DNA from: Henckelia pumila
Taxonomy: Eukaryota > Streptophyta > Magnoliopsida > Lamiales > Gesneriaceae
NCBI RefSeq assembly: GCF_033568475.1
Contig: NC_133121.1
Coordinates: 129,550,375 to 129,614,374 of the forward strand
DNA: 64,000 nt
Direction of reading: 5' to 3'
Below are positions 1 through 12,290 of the stretch, piece by piece. Below the pieces are notes generated by a model. The model was not told where the DNA came from. It did not search any database and saw only the letters and a list, made by a program, of their open reading frames with translations. Made by a program: the position numbers and the translations under genes. Within the stretch, counting starts at the first letter, position 1, and each line of letters starts with the position of its first letter.

Positions 1-1
1 T

Positions 2-2190
2 TCCATGGATTTGGAAGTTGTTGAATCCATGCAAGGTTTTCTTGGGGTGAAACCTTTAGTCCCCAACTCTAGACAACTGCGATCTTTTTCCGGTAGATGG
101 ATCAGGACGTTTCTTGGCCAAAATCCGGATTCGGAAGTCACTGAGGCGAGCATATTTGGGATTTGGGCGTATGACACTTTGTGGGCTCTGGCGATGGCAG
201 CAGAGAGCATTGGAAGCACCAAACCAAATATGGTTAAGAACAACAACAGTGGCATTAGCAATGCTGCTAATCCTTTTGCTCTAGAGAGTTCAGACACGGG
301 TCCTAAACTTCATGACGCATTGTTAGGAACGAGGTTTCCTGGTCTTGCTGGAGAGTTTAAGCTCGTAAATGGACAGTTGGAGCAGACACCGTATCAGATA
401 GTTAATTTTGATGGAAATAACGAGAGACTGGTAGCCACATGGAGACCATATGTTGAAAATCATAACAAAGGAAACAATGCTTACTTTCCTCCAAAGGTAA
501 AGTTCAGGAGTATAATATGGCCTGGGGATTCGACGGTTGCTCCGAAAGGATGGCAACTCCCTGTAAATGGTAAATTCCTACGAGTTGGGGTACCGCAAAA
601 ACCTGGTTTTAACGAGTTCTTGAAAGTGGAGATTGATCCTACAACTAATGCAGTGCAAGTTAGCGGATACTATAAACAGGTGTTTGAGTCTGTGATGGCG
701 GCATTACCATATGTTGTAATTCCCGAATATGTGGCCTACCCATTCTTCGATGCAAATGGTTCAGCAGTCGGGAATTATAATGGTCTAGTGTATCAAGTAT
801 CTCAGCAGGTGATATAAATTTGTTGTCAACTTTTGTGTTTCTGAGGAGAATGAATTAGAATTGATCACATTCTCACTGTTTTGTTTCTCTTTTTTCTTGG
901 GGGGGTTTGATATATAGGAGCAATTCGATGCCGCGATTGGAGATATTACTATCACATATGAACGATCGATGAACGTAGACTTCACCATGCCATTTGCGGA
1001 TGGAGGTGTGAGCTGTATAGTCCCTGTTATTCATGAAGATCCAAATAACGGGTTTAAAATTTTTACCCTCCTGAGTAAACGACTGTGGGCGACCGCTGTT
1101 GTCTTCTATCTGGCTAATGCTCTGGCTGTCTGGATTCTTGGTCGCCGGATCCTCGCTAATGCCACGGAACCACCTGGGCAGCATCCTGGCATGATTTGCT
1201 ATTTCCCATGTTTTCCTGGTGAAAATATCTCCCTCTTTTTCTAGCATTGCACTTTGTTTTGAGTACATGTATCTTTCATTTCGTGAAGGCTTTATTTCGA
1301 ATGTAGGACAAGGACTCGATGCCAATTTGCTTTGTCTGATTTTGGTGGCATGGTCTTCTGTCTCGTGCCTGCTGATCTCGACGTTTACTGCCAGCTTATC
1401 ATCGACATTAGTCATACAGAGTATTCAACCTACTGTGCCTGATGTGAATCAACTTATCGTGAAGGGATACAGGGTCGGATGTCAAGAAGGGTCGTTTTTG
1501 TTTGGTTTCATGACGAATTTAGGATTCCTCGAATCAAATATAAGGAATTACAGTTCGACAGAAGAAGCTGATCAAGATTTGGGAAGTGGACTTATATCAG
1601 CATATTGTGATGTTGTGCCTCACATTAGGCTCTTGTTGTCGGAGAAGTACTGTGGCAAATACATGGCAATTGAGCCAACTTATCGAACCGAAGGTTTCGC
1701 TTTTGTAAGCATCTGTGAACTCAAGAAGATACATTTACAGTTTTTGCATCAACATATTGTTCACATCTTCTTTTTGTTTGTCACGGGGCAGGCGTTTCCC
1801 AGAGGTTCCCCCTTAGTTTCTGATGTCTCACGTGCCATAATTAAGTTGACCACAGAAAACAAAACCATTCAAGAGATCAGTAATGCAACATGTTTGGTTC
1901 CAGATAGCAGCCCTGGCGCCCCAACGAAAATCTCAGTGAAAACCTTTGAGGTGCTTTTTATTTTCTCAGGTTGTGTTACAGTGGCGTGCCTCCTAGTTTC
2001 CGAACTCGTTGATCTACATAAGAAGGGAGTTTTGCTTCAGAAGATGTCAGGTTTTAAGGCTACTGCCAACTCAAGAATTCATGCATTTCACAGTGCCCTG
2101 AAACGAAGCAATTCTAAACTTGTTCCAATACTGCAAAAACAAGATGTTGAACTCCAAGTAGTTGATGAAGTTGGTGTTTGTGCAATATAA
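2..2190 (+). CDS. Glutamate receptor-like cation channel (GLR), 3' part
   Basis: Plant ionotropic glutamate receptor homologue, an amino-acid-gated cation channel of the plasma or endomembranes. The window starts inside the gene, so the N-terminal receptor domain and signal peptide are missing. My model has exons 2-808, 918-1180, 1245-1704 and 1792-2190, giving 643 codons including the stop. Visible parts are the end of the amino-terminal domain (FGIWAYDTLWALAMAAE), ligand-binding half S1 (FDAAIGDITITYERS, VDFTMPF), M1 (LWATAVVFYLANALAVWIL), the pore/M3 part (TFTASLSSTLV), S2 (FPRGSPLVSDVSRAI) and M4 (FEVLFIFSGCVTVACLLVSEL). The 1705-1791 intron is 87 nt and happens to stay open in frame. The join from exon 2 to exon 3 works in frame only with a GC donor at 1181 and an AG at 1243-1244. 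The pore loop (IALCFEYMYLSFRE) is far from the usual family pattern, so channel function or intactness is uncertain. It looks closest to the GLR2-like group, by impression only. Confidence 0.85.
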
Positions 2191-2676
2191 ACTGCTGCTC
2201 AACCATAATCTTCACCTTTTTCTTGCAAGAAAATAATGGTGATTATGAATTTTGACGAAAAGTCGAGAGTTGAAACAAAATTGAAGGATGTGTATGTAAT
2301 TTATGTAAATAAGATCCTCCTATTACTCAAAAGAAAGTTGAACTTTTTGCTAATATACAAAGAAAATCAAGGAAGCAATATTGATCATATTCTGCAACTA
2401 GCTTTCATTCTTGAAACTATGTACAATATACATACCATCACTCGAACAAAACAAATGTCCCAAAACAATCAATACAAAACTGAGACAAAATAATAACATA
2501 ACTTTGGTGCTTTCAAAAAATTCTGCTCCTCAGAAAGCGAGTCCTTGAATAACATTGCAGCAATCAAAATGTGGCATTTTGGTCGCCGCAACAACGAATG
2601 AAGTTGCATCGTCACAACTAACCACTGCGATAAATACTCGGTTCTTATAATCTGTACACTAGAACGTTTTGCGCAG
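2191..2676. other. Intergenic gap between convergent genes
   Basis: About 490 AT-rich bases between the GLR stop codon and the stop codon of the opposite-strand F-box gene. It should hold both 3' UTRs. I see no further gene. Confidence 0.6.
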
Positions 2677-4017
2677 TTAACCATCAACAGAAAACATATG
2701 CTTTCCTAAACTAATGGGACATATCAAAACAGAATCTACACAGAGGCCCCCTTTTGTGTGAGTACAATCGATCTGAGTCAAAGAAAATTTGATCTTTGTC
2801 AATGAATCGGGATCCTTAACAACAAAATCTCCAACGCGGTAATGTAACCAGTTTCCTATGTTGTCCAATATGCACCGGGATTCAGCATGCTGCCCATCAT
2901 GTGTTTTCAACTGAAAATGTGCGGGTTTTATGTTCCATCCATGCACATTATCAGAATTACATACTCGACGGCCCAGTCTCTTGCAGATTCTTCCAAGTTG
3001 GAGTCGGAAGAACAAGCTGTAAGTCCCGGCCGGAAGTTTGAACTCGAGGTCTCCATCTACTTGCAGCCACCACATCTGTTGCAAGTATGCAATAGTTTGA
3101 AATCTACACAGAGAGAAATGAAATAAGAATTTAGTCAACAAGAATCCATTTGCTGGAATCAAATAAGTGCAAAATAAATCTGCCTCATTCTCGAATCAAA
3201 CTTCATCTTTTCTAAATCAATTTCCCAATTCTGTTTCTTTCCACAGATTCTTGAAGCTTAAGATGCCAACAAAATGAGTCATATTCATAAACAACTCCAC
3301 TGATTCCATCAACAAAGATTCCATATAACACCAAACAATACGAGCAAAAACAACCTTAAAAATCGAAGGAAAGTAGAATCGACATAGGCTTTGTTACAGA
3401 AACAACTGCGAGTGGGATACTCATAATCTGCACTCAAAATATGCCAATGCAATCTTCAATGCTATCACACACACTTGACAAAAAAGCCAACCTAGATTCA
3501 TCGGTCGCGATGTGATTCCAATACCGCCGATCATCAATCCCAGTAATCGCCATTGCCTTGGAAGAAATCGCCAAACAGACCCCTCCTGTTTTCTTGTCAA
3601 CCCAAACTTCCTGTTTTCACCAAAAAAAAGAAAAAAGAAAAAGAAAGAGTAATTAATTCACATCCCAAAACCCCTCAAGAAACTTATAAGTCCAAATGAA
3701 ATGAAATCACCCACCTTCGTGCCACCATCAAAGGGATTGGGCCTGCACAGTCTGAAGTAGATATCCTTCTTGCTCTTCCCTTCATCGGGCATCAATTTGC
3801 TGAGAATAAAGGGGTAGGTGGGTGGCAGTTTTTGATCCCATATAAAATCAGCTGATGACGCGGCCCTGAAAGCCCGATTGAGCCCGGCCAGCTTGATGAT
3901 CTCCGGTGGGTTCATGTAACACAGGATCAGGGCCATGCATGACTCCGGGATGTCTTCCAATTCGGGCCGCCGCGACTCGTGTGCCTCATCCGATAAAGCA
4001 GATGCATTGGCGCCCAT
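2677..4017 (-). CDS. F-box protein of the PP2-A13 type (F-box + phloem protein 2 domain)
   Basis: Three coding exons on the minus strand, 4017-3715, 3610-3492 and 3103-2677, total 849 nt (282 aa), the usual length for the PP2-A11 to A15 group. The N-terminus begins MGANAS, a possible N-myristoylation context. An F-box follows at about residues 20-65 ([21 protein letters not shown]), then the conserved link [16 protein letters not shown] with RRYWNHI, and then the PP2 (Nictaba-like) region with [24 protein letters not shown] and [15 protein letters not shown]. Proteins of this family join SCF ubiquitin ligases through the F-box and are thought to bind glycoproteins through the lectin-like PP2 domain; substrates here are unknown. 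All junctions are GT-AG and the codon phases agree across exons. No break was seen. Confidence 0.93.
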
Positions 4018-4199
4018 TTCAGTTGACGGAGGATTTTCAAGAAATGGTCTTCCGCAAGGAATGAGAAAGAGATCAAGAAAAAAACTGAGCTTTTATTATT
4101 TATTTAATAAATATGGGAATCAAACTCAGTACAGTTTCCTGCAGTTCCCAATTCTTTCCTTTTTCGGATTTTTTTTTCTCTTTTTTTTTTTTCCCTAAA

Positions 4200-6100
4200 T
4201 ACGGACACCAAAGGCTGCCATCGAACCTGTCCCATAAGGCCTAAAACTTGTGATTGCTACACGGAGAAAAAATCTGGAGCAATTTTAAACAATTAAGTTC
4301 GGAGGATCATTTTGTTTGAAAATATGCAAAGTATTTTAATTTTTTTTATTTTTTACATACGATGTTAGTCCAAACATCAATTGTAAATACATCAAGAAAA
4401 TTTCATTAGATGAACTTACAATTTAAGATTAAACTTGGATAAATAACTAAGTCTATGTAAAAACAATCAAATTAAATGTAATAATTTAATGCTACGCGAA
4501 TTTTTATGGAGGTGGAATGTTTAAAAATATATATAAGTTTTGAAAGTGGAATATATATTAACTTTCCAGTTTAGAAAAATAAAATGAATTAATTATTTTT
4601 TAAACTAACAGCATACTACGCCGTAGATTGTAGTAACTAACACCGTGTACTTACGAATTTAACAGTCGTGATTCTAATCGAACTCTTATTTTCAAATTAT
4701 TGCTTTAAAAAATATATACGTTGTAATTTTTGAAATTTAGGGAGAAAATGGAAGGGAACCGCAGAGAATGTCACCGCAGAGAGGCGGAATCAATGTCTGT
4801 TTGGAATGCTGACATGGAAGTGGAAAGGTTCTTATCCAGTTTAGTTTGACGTTGGGTCCCATATTTCACGCGATATTATGGCGCGTGCATTACTTTCCCC
4901 TGTGAGAGAAAGTAGAAGGTGCGGCCACGCTCGCACATGAGAGTGAAATTTAATGGGTCCAAAGTGACGTGCAATAAAAGTTGAGCAAAAATTCTAAAAT
5001 TAATAGTCCAGTTGGCTAACATTGAAAAAAGGAAATTAACTCTTTCTTTTCTTTTGGATATATAAAGATACACGTAGGAAAATCACTATTAGCCTTAATC
5101 ATTTTTAAAATATCACACTCAGTGGTCAATTGGTCATAAATTATCCATCTAATAGTGTTTTTGTAGTAGGTGTCAAAAAAAAATGTTTTGCGGTACTATT
5201 TTCAAATCAAGTATGTTTGATTATTTGTTGTTATACATGAAAGGGGTTATTTTTTTTAAGACGTAAGAATTTGTAGTAGTGGTGGAGTCACGTATAGTTG
5301 TTATACATGAAGGGGTTAGCTCGGGTGGCCGAAATCATTTTAAAATTTTGTATATATTAATTTTGGAAAATTTGGATTAATTTGATATTATCTCGAGTGG
5401 TTCAATTTAAAAGGTTGAACAATTTTAGAATTTAAAATTTTAGCCGAGTAGTTTAAGAATTTTGGCTCTGCCATTGATTTATAGTCGCTATTATTCAATG
5501 TGTGTAAACCTTCAAACTTACATAGTAATAACAGTAATATGATAAATCGCGATGACCAATCTTGCTTGTATAACAGATTCGCTCGAAAAAATGTTCGGGA
5601 GATGAAATCGAATCCATGATCATTGGTGAGACAAGCTTACATCATATTCTACTAATTTGGACACCCCTTTGAGGACTACAATGGGCGACTTTTTAAAAAG
5701 TCTTACCGTGTATGTTTTTTTAAACTAGTTTTCTCGGTGTATTGAATAACTATTTTTATAAACATGATATATCATAATTTTTCTACAATATAAAATGGAT
5801 AAAAATATGTAAGTTATGCCAAAATAAATGAGATTTATATAACCAAAAATATATGTTATGCTGATGCAACACTTATCTATTTCAAAAGTTCGGTTTCTTA
5901 CACTCCTAATCAATGGGTGATGAATTGGCCATAAGGTCAATATCAAATCAAAATTGCGTAGTTAACATGAAAACATTTGATACGGCTGTATATGACAAAG
6001 CTAACATAAATAATATTGTTTTAAAAAAAACATAAATAATATTTGGGTGGTGTTAAGATTAAAAAAATTGATTATTGATTTTTGTTTCACAAAGTTTTCA
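4200..6100. other. AT-rich intergenic DNA upstream of the F-box gene
   Basis: No gene recognised. The first few hundred bases before 4017 should contain the promoter of the minus-strand F-box gene. A region at 4,740-5,080 is less AT-rich than its surroundings but codes for nothing I recognise. Around 5,278-5,478 there is a degraded repeat-like block, described separately. Confidence 0.5.
5278..5478. repeat. Possible degraded inverted-repeat (MITE-like) element
   Basis: The left side reads GTGGTGGAGTCA and the right side reads TGGCTCTGCCATTG, which is its imperfect inverse. The interior is AT-rich. No target duplication could be fixed, so this is a weak call based only on the end similarity. 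Confidence 0.25.
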
Positions 6101-6107
6101 AAATAAT

Positions 6108-6180
6108 CTATACTATTAAGAAAAGGAGATGTGCTAATAGTAATTATTTTTGGTGAATCTTTTTAGTATACCAGAAATGT
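6108..6180 (+). mobile_element. Helitron-like 5' end fragment
   Basis: The sequence from 6108, TCTATACTATTAAGAAAAGG, resembles the 5' start of plant non-autonomous Helitrons and the starts of the two relics at 7273-7798 and 13868-23065. No matching 3' end was identified. Confidence 0.35.
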
Positions 6181-6387
6181 CGTTAATTTTTTTTATTAAA
6201 AGAAATTGATTTACTTTTCCTTTAAAAAATTTTAATTTTAATTTGTTCTTTTTTTTTCGAACATGTGAGTGAATTCATTCTATTGTCTTACAATTCATAA
6301 ATTATTTAACTTATGTAATTGTCTTTCTTTGTTAAAAAAAATGTATAACTTTTACATTTTGTTTACACACATAACGTATGTCATGTG

Positions 6388-6388
<1 letters not shown>

Positions 6389-6450
<62 letters not shown>
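6389..6450. repeat. (AAT)n microsatellite
   Basis: About 20 uninterrupted copies of the trinucleotide AAT. Confidence 0.95.
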
Positions 6451-6493
6451 CTTTTAAATGGTATAAAGAATACATCAAATTAAAAATATTGAG

Positions 6494-6495
<2 letters not shown>

Positions 6496-6528
<33 letters not shown>
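6496..6528. repeat. (TA)n microsatellite
   Basis: About 16 uninterrupted TA units, 45 bases after the AAT tract. Confidence 0.95.
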
Positions 6529-6529
<1 letters not shown>

Positions 6530-7272
6530 TTCGATATATATTATTAAAACTAATTTTTTACTAATAATTACGGTTCTGTTCAAATTTTTAATAATATTTT
6601 CTTCGTGTGAACACCTTAAAAAAAGATGAACGAGTATTTTCCCTTGTGTAGCATGAAATCTCTCGTCACATAAAATGGCTAACGAACCCAATCTACATAA
6701 AAATAATCCTTTGTGTTTGAATGATTGATTTCTTTCATATCATTTAATTAAAAACTACAATATTGTCATGTATATCTTTTTTATTTATATTAATATTAAT
6801 AATTATTGAAACAAGGAAGAAATTATAATTTATCATCTTATCTAAGATTTAATTCATTAAACAAAACATACTATTATTTTTTAATACTATTTCACATAAA
6901 TTTTAAATATTTTAATAATCAAAATATTATTTATGTATACAATCTCACCAACTCAACTTAACAGGTCATCCAAACAAAATATCCATATATGGGTTGAAAT
7001 TTATGTGCCACTCGCCAAACAATTTTGATTGACCGGATTAAATGTTTCCTGCAAAATTACAAGTTAATAGAAAATGAATTATAACAAATTGATTTTTATT
7101 TTTTGGCTTTAAATAACAATGATTGCTTTATATCATTTATAGCCACAATGATAAGTATCAATATCGAATCAGCATTCAATATCGTCTTATCCAAATTTTG
7201 TGGCCGGCGAAATTTTGGTGATTAATATATGATTAAAAATTTTTAAATGGTCCCATTAATTTTCTTATTTAA

Positions 7273-7798
7273 TTAGTACTCCAATGCGCGTTGCGTGTTC
7301 CTACAATTCATTTTTTAAATGAAAACAAAAAATAAAATAAATTGTAATTTTTTAAAAAATACATAAAAATATAGCATTTTTTCCTAAACAAATAATCACA
7401 AAAACGCAATAGATATATCAATTTTATGAAGTGAGTATCATTTTCGTAAATAAAAAAATCAAATAACACAAAATGAGTGTCATTTTAGTAAATATTAGAA
7501 CATTTAATGGCTAAAAACTAAGAAGACATAGATATATCAATTTTACTAAGTGGGTGTCATATTCGTAAAAAAACAAATCAAATCACAAATGATCGGTGTT
7601 ACTATACATCTTTTGATAAATAATAGAACATTTAATGCCTAAAAAAGATGAAGCCTTATAAAATGACTAATTATTTTCCTAAAAATTTTGATTTTATTAA
7701 AAATAAAGTTAGGATATAATAGTAATTTCAAATCAGGCTTCACCAATTAATTGAAAGTTAGTTAATTAGAAGACATCTACTATAGTAAGATAGTAAGA
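7273..7798 (-). mobile_element. Non-autonomous Helitron-like element, copy 1
   Basis: Read on the minus strand, the element starts with TCTTACTATCTTACTATAG at 7798 and ends with CTAA at 7273, preceded by the motif ACACGCAACGCGC. It is flanked by A on the 5' side and T on the 3' side, the usual Helitron insertion context. It has no coding sequence. An inverted, related copy lies at 13868-14164 plus 23002-23065; shared blocks include AATTTCAAATCA, CAATTAATTGAAAGTT and the CGCAACGC end motif. Helitrons are rolling-circle transposons, and non-autonomous relics lack the Rep/helicase gene. The call rests on end structure and the second copy. Confidence 0.6.
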
Positions 7799-8370
7799 TA
7801 ATGCATTTTTTTCTCTATGCATTGATTTTAACTACTAAATTGGAAAGATGTTTCGGACCTCGAGATCACTTTTTTTAAAAAATATATTATCATTGTTTCA
7901 ATTATAGATGTCAATTCGGGTTGAGCCCGTCGGGCCAACCCGTCCCGCCATTAAAAAATTGCGGGTTGGGTTGAAGAATTGGCAGCTCGTTTAGGGGCGG
8001 GCCGAAACGGGCTGGCCCGTTTGGGCCGCAGGCCGAGGCGGGGTGGGCCGGCCCGCCAAATTTTTTTAATTTTTTCACAATTTTTTAAATTTATATTATA
8101 ATTAATATTTTAAATATTTTATGTATGATTGATAAGTTTTGAACAATTTATATTGTTTGAAATATTTTATATATGATTATAAGTTCTAAATAACTTTTAT
8201 AATTTATGTTTAATTGATTAATTTTAAAAATTTATATTATTTAAAATAATTTATTTATTTTGAATGAGTTATTAAATTTGTATATCATTTATAATTGTTT
8301 ATATATGATTTTTTAAATTTATTTTTATTTTTTTGAATTTTTTTATTTTTTGGCGGGTTGACCCGCCCAA

Positions 8371-8697
8371 CTAGGGGTGGTTCGGTACGGTATACCGCAT
8401 ACCGTACCGGAAATTTCGATACCGAAATTTCCGATACCGATACCTTACCAAAAATTTCGGTATGGCATAAATCCATACCGATACCGTATCGAATATCGAA
8501 ATTCGGTACGATATCGGTATGATACTGTGCATACCGATTTTTTTATACTATTTTTTTTAAAAAAATATCGGTATACACGGTATCATACCGATACCGTGTA
8601 TACCGATTTTTTTCTGGTATACCGAAAATTCAAAAATCTTATACCGATATCGATACCGAAAATTTCGGTACGGTATCATACCGTACCGAAATTTAAG
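8371..8697. repeat. Palindromic TACCGAAATTTCGGTA-rich block
   Basis: It begins TAGGGGTGGTTCGG, which resembles a hAT-type terminus, and continues as a dense mix of TACCG and CGGTA words that can fold back on themselves many times. The right part (about 8545-8697) is repeated directly at 12146-12290, on the other side of the Ty3/gypsy remnant. Open frames here are by-products of the repeat. Confidence 0.7.
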
Positions 8698-8698
8698 G

Positions 8699-10640
8699 TG
8701 TGAGACCTCGATTCTAATCGGCTAATATCGAATAAACAATAATTGAACATCATTAATCAAAAGCCAGGAGATTTTTTTTAAAAAAAAAAGGGGCCGCGCG
8801 GCCGCGCCCTCCCGAGGCGCGGCCGCGCGTGACGCCCTGCCCGAGGAGAGGCTCAGGCTGCGCGGGCGCGCCTCACCTGCTGCTCCTGCTGGAGAAAAAC
8901 AATCCAAAGCAAAACTAAACTCGGAAAGAGCAACAATCAAGTTCCAACAACAAAATCATACATCGGTGCTAGCTATTACAAGCCGAATACAAAACATAAT
9001 CAATTGTATTACACAAGCAAGACACCTTCCAATCTAAGTTTGTGTTCTAAACATACTTCAAAACATAAAATAGATTGTCATGCTAACAAGACTTCTAGAC
9101 CGAGTCTCACTTCTACACTTGCCCTCGAAGCTAGCCAAGCCTCCTCTGACTTGATCATGTCCCACCTGTTGTCAAGTACATATACAAAGACAAGACAACA
9201 GCCGGATAATCCGGTGAGAATACAATTCCCAGTAAAAGAGACAAACATGCATATCAAATAATATATCAAAACATGATATATATAAAAACTAAACAAGCAA
9301 TTCAGAATCATCTCAAAACTCAATTCAAATGCGTAAATGCAATGCATGTCTTTAAAATATGGGATTATCAAGTCCGGATAATCAAGGAATTGCTGCTTTT
9401 GCTTTTGGGGATCCCGAGGATGAGATCACGTAAACAACTCACCGACTCTCCCGATCGAGGTGGTGCTACGTATCTCCATCCTCTAGACTTTGGTGCGACT
9501 ATAAGGAGTATGCTAGCACTAGGTGAAACGGCTACACCCAGGCCACTCACAATATAGCCCCCAAAATGTCTATCATAAAAGGGTCGTCCTGCCCACTGAA
9601 ATCAAGGATTCTTAGCTCAAGATGAATGCAATGCAAACATAACTCAATCAATTAAATTCAATTAAAAGCAAATAACATGCAAGTATGTGATTCTTCGGAA
9701 CACTCGAATCAAGTCGGATTCGAGTCACTCGTTCCATTCCAGTCTAAGTCATCTTATACCTCTTTTCAACAACGTCGATGCTCCAAACCTGGGAACAACA
9801 ACGATTCCTCAAATCAAGATTCATTCTAACATTCTAACGATAAAAGGCAAGTCGATACTATACCGGCTACAATCTTCAAAGCGATTCAACTCCTGAAATC
9901 TCACAACTCAACGGCCTTCGAACGAATCTGTACGGAGGTAAGAGAAGATCAACAATGACGATCAAACTCAATAGCCAAATGTCATCGACTCAAAACGGTT
10001 CAAAATCCCAATTTCAAACCAGCGGCATAACGGCTATATTCTAATCAAACCGAAATCGTAGACATCATCATAACAACGATATCAACTCAAAACAAAGCCC
10101 AAACAACAACAAAAGCTCAAACCCAACAAATCTAAAAATCCTCATTTCGAAAATGGCTTCCAAAAATCATAACAATTCCGAATGACGCTCAAACTCAAAA
10201 CTGACAGATAATAAACGATCAGAACTCCGCCAAGAACAACAACTCGAATCTCAGACGATTCTAACAACATCCGAAAAAACAAAACGCATCGGATCGGAGA
10301 AATACTTACGGTATAACGGAGCTCTCGCAGCCGTGATCGCTAATCTGCCTTCAGAAATAAATTCCAACGGACGGATCGAGTGAAAACCAAATTCCCAAAG
10401 CTTGAAGTTCATGTTTCTCTCATCAATGGAGGAAGAAGACGAGATGGGGGAGGAGAGAATGGAGGAGACCAAGTCAAATCCCTTATAAATATCTAATAAA
10501 ACCAATATTTGCATTTTAGTCCCTGAAAAATCCAAAATTAGAAAAAAAGACCCCGATCAAAATCAAGTCGGCTCTTGAACTCTGGAATCTTCGATTATCT
10601 AAAATAAAGTCAATTAAGATAAAAAAATCGGGGCATTACA
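8699..10640 (-). mobile_element. 3' LTR of a Ty3/gypsy element (minus strand)
   Basis: A 1,942 bp block that, read on the minus strand, begins TGTAATGCCCCG and ends GAGGTCTCACA (TG...CA). It is preceded by the polypurine tract AAGAGGGGGAGAAT at 10641-10654. These are the expected marks of a 3' LTR. A very GC-rich segment lies at 8790-8880, unlike the rest. No second LTR is present in the window, so the element is incomplete. Confidence 0.75.
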
Positions 10641-11766
10641 ATTCTCCCCCTCTTAGAAAATATTTCGTCTTGAAATCAAACACGGTTCCAACGCGAACTG
10701 TGTCTCTCAAATACTCCTTCAAGTCCGCCAATCAAAAGTCGACTCATTCTCGTCGGCAAAATCCTCATCTGCTCAGTCACAATACGAAACATCTCTGGTT
10801 CCAACTCAAGGCATAAAATCTAAAGTTCGACTCGTCTGATCTGGCTGTCCGTCGTTCTGAGGATATCGAACTGAATAAGTTGAAATCAGACAACAAAATC
10901 TCATCAAAGTCCTTGCCGAAAGAACGAGTGCCTCAAAGATCTCTATCTAAACTGACAGACTTCGGCAAAACATGACATCTGACGACCTCTGACAAGATAT
11001 CAATCCTCTAATCTTGACTGAAAGTCATTGTGTACAGAAAACGGTAGCAGATTCCAACAATCGGTCAATCAAGGTCAGATAGTAGATAAAATAAGAACAG
11101 CTCAAAACATCAGTTGTTGCATTAAATTCCTCAGATAAAGATTCGCAGTCAGAAATCTCATTCAATCTAATCCTCTTATCTGCCTTCAAATCAGTTCTGT
11201 CTGCGAAAACAAAAACTCCAACTCTTAAGATTAGAAAAGATCGCGTAAATTTCCTCATAAGACAATAGATAACAGATCTTCTAATAAATAATATCGCTGC
11301 GACTTCAATGTCCAGATTCAGACATTGAGTCTCGAGCGTCTTCAGTTGTCTCGATGTCTAGATTAGAGTACGATTCCTCTGAATAAGAATACATCCCAAA
11401 ATCTCGATAAGAAGAAGGCGCTGATCAACAGAAATTCCATCATCAAATCATACAATCGAAGAAGACCATTCGATCCAAAAAGAATTCAGACATCGAAGAA
11501 TAACATACAACTGTTTGGTACCAACATCTGCTATACGATTCTCAAAAGCTCTGAAAGATCAGTACAATTCTCATTCCAAAAAAGTAAGAAATCAACGATA
11601 AGAATTCCTAATCTCAACTAATTCTTCTGAAAGATCCGATTAATAGAATTTACCAACACTACTGGAGCATTCGACAATTCAAACGATTCAACCAAAGTTA
11701 AGGAGCACGATTAACATTAAATAGATTCTTCAATAAGAAGGCAAGAGACTCACCAAAATCTAACAT
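10641..11766 (-). mobile_element. Internal non-coding remnant of the Ty3/gypsy element
   Basis: About 1.1 kb between the gag remnant and the polypurine tract. I recognise no protease, reverse transcriptase, RNase H or integrase. Pol therefore appears to be deleted, with the sequence next to the 3' LTR retained. Confidence 0.6.
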
Positions 11767-12138
11767 TCAATAAGAGTAGGAAAACCAAATCGAACGTTTA
11801 CCTGATATGTCATTCTCGGGTGCAGCCTGAGTCTGCGGATCCTCAGACAGAGCAAAAACTCGTGCCTGCTGTCTGGGAGGTTGGTTCGCGTACTGATTAA
11901 ATTCCTGTCTATTCTGCTGCTGAGGTTGGAAAGAGTGGACAGTAGGTGCTTGCTGCTGAGGCTGAGCTGACTGTCTCGAAGAACTTCCACTCTGTGCTTG
12001 CTCAGGGACACGCTGAGGACACATTCTTGCAAAGTGCCCTACCTGGTTACAGATATGACAGCTTCCAAAAATACCTCTACACTGATCACTGGAATGACGA
12101 CCTCCGCAATTGGCACAAGACATGCCTGACTGACCCAA
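11767..12138 (-). pseudogene. Ty3/gypsy gag remnant with two zinc knuckles
   Basis: A minus-strand open frame of 123 codons carrying two CCHC-type knuckles, CANCGGRHSSDQC and CHICNQVGHFARMC, followed by a Gln/Pro-rich tail. This is the C-terminal part of a Gag nucleocapsid, which binds retroelement RNA. The frame has no N-terminal capsid part, since the remnant is cut off at 12138-12145. It ends just where protease would be expected to begin, which suggests a large deletion of pol. Confidence 0.8.
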
Positions 12139-12145
12139 AAATACC

Positions 12146-12290
12146 TATTTTTTTAAAAAATAATATCGGTATACACGGTATCATACCGATACCGTGTATA
12201 CCAATTTTTTTCCGGTATACCGAAATGCCAAAAATTCGAAAATCTTATACCGATATCGATACCGAAAATTTTGGTACGGTATGATTTAAG
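12146..12290. repeat. Direct duplicate of the 8545-8697 block
   Basis: Nearly the same sequence as 8545-8697, in the same orientation, from TTTTTTTAAAAAA through ATTTAAGG. After the left copy comes the LTR start; after the right copy the target continues (TATACCG). The Ty3/gypsy remnant thus sits between two direct copies of its own target. Confidence 0.8.

Noticed and set aside
1219-1244. GT-AG intron of 26 nt in the GLR gene
   Set aside because: Too short to splice in plants and puts the next exon out of frame.
8377-8703. Open frame in the TACCG block
   Set aside because: The Tyr/Arg/Ile-rich translation is a by-product of the palindromic repeat.
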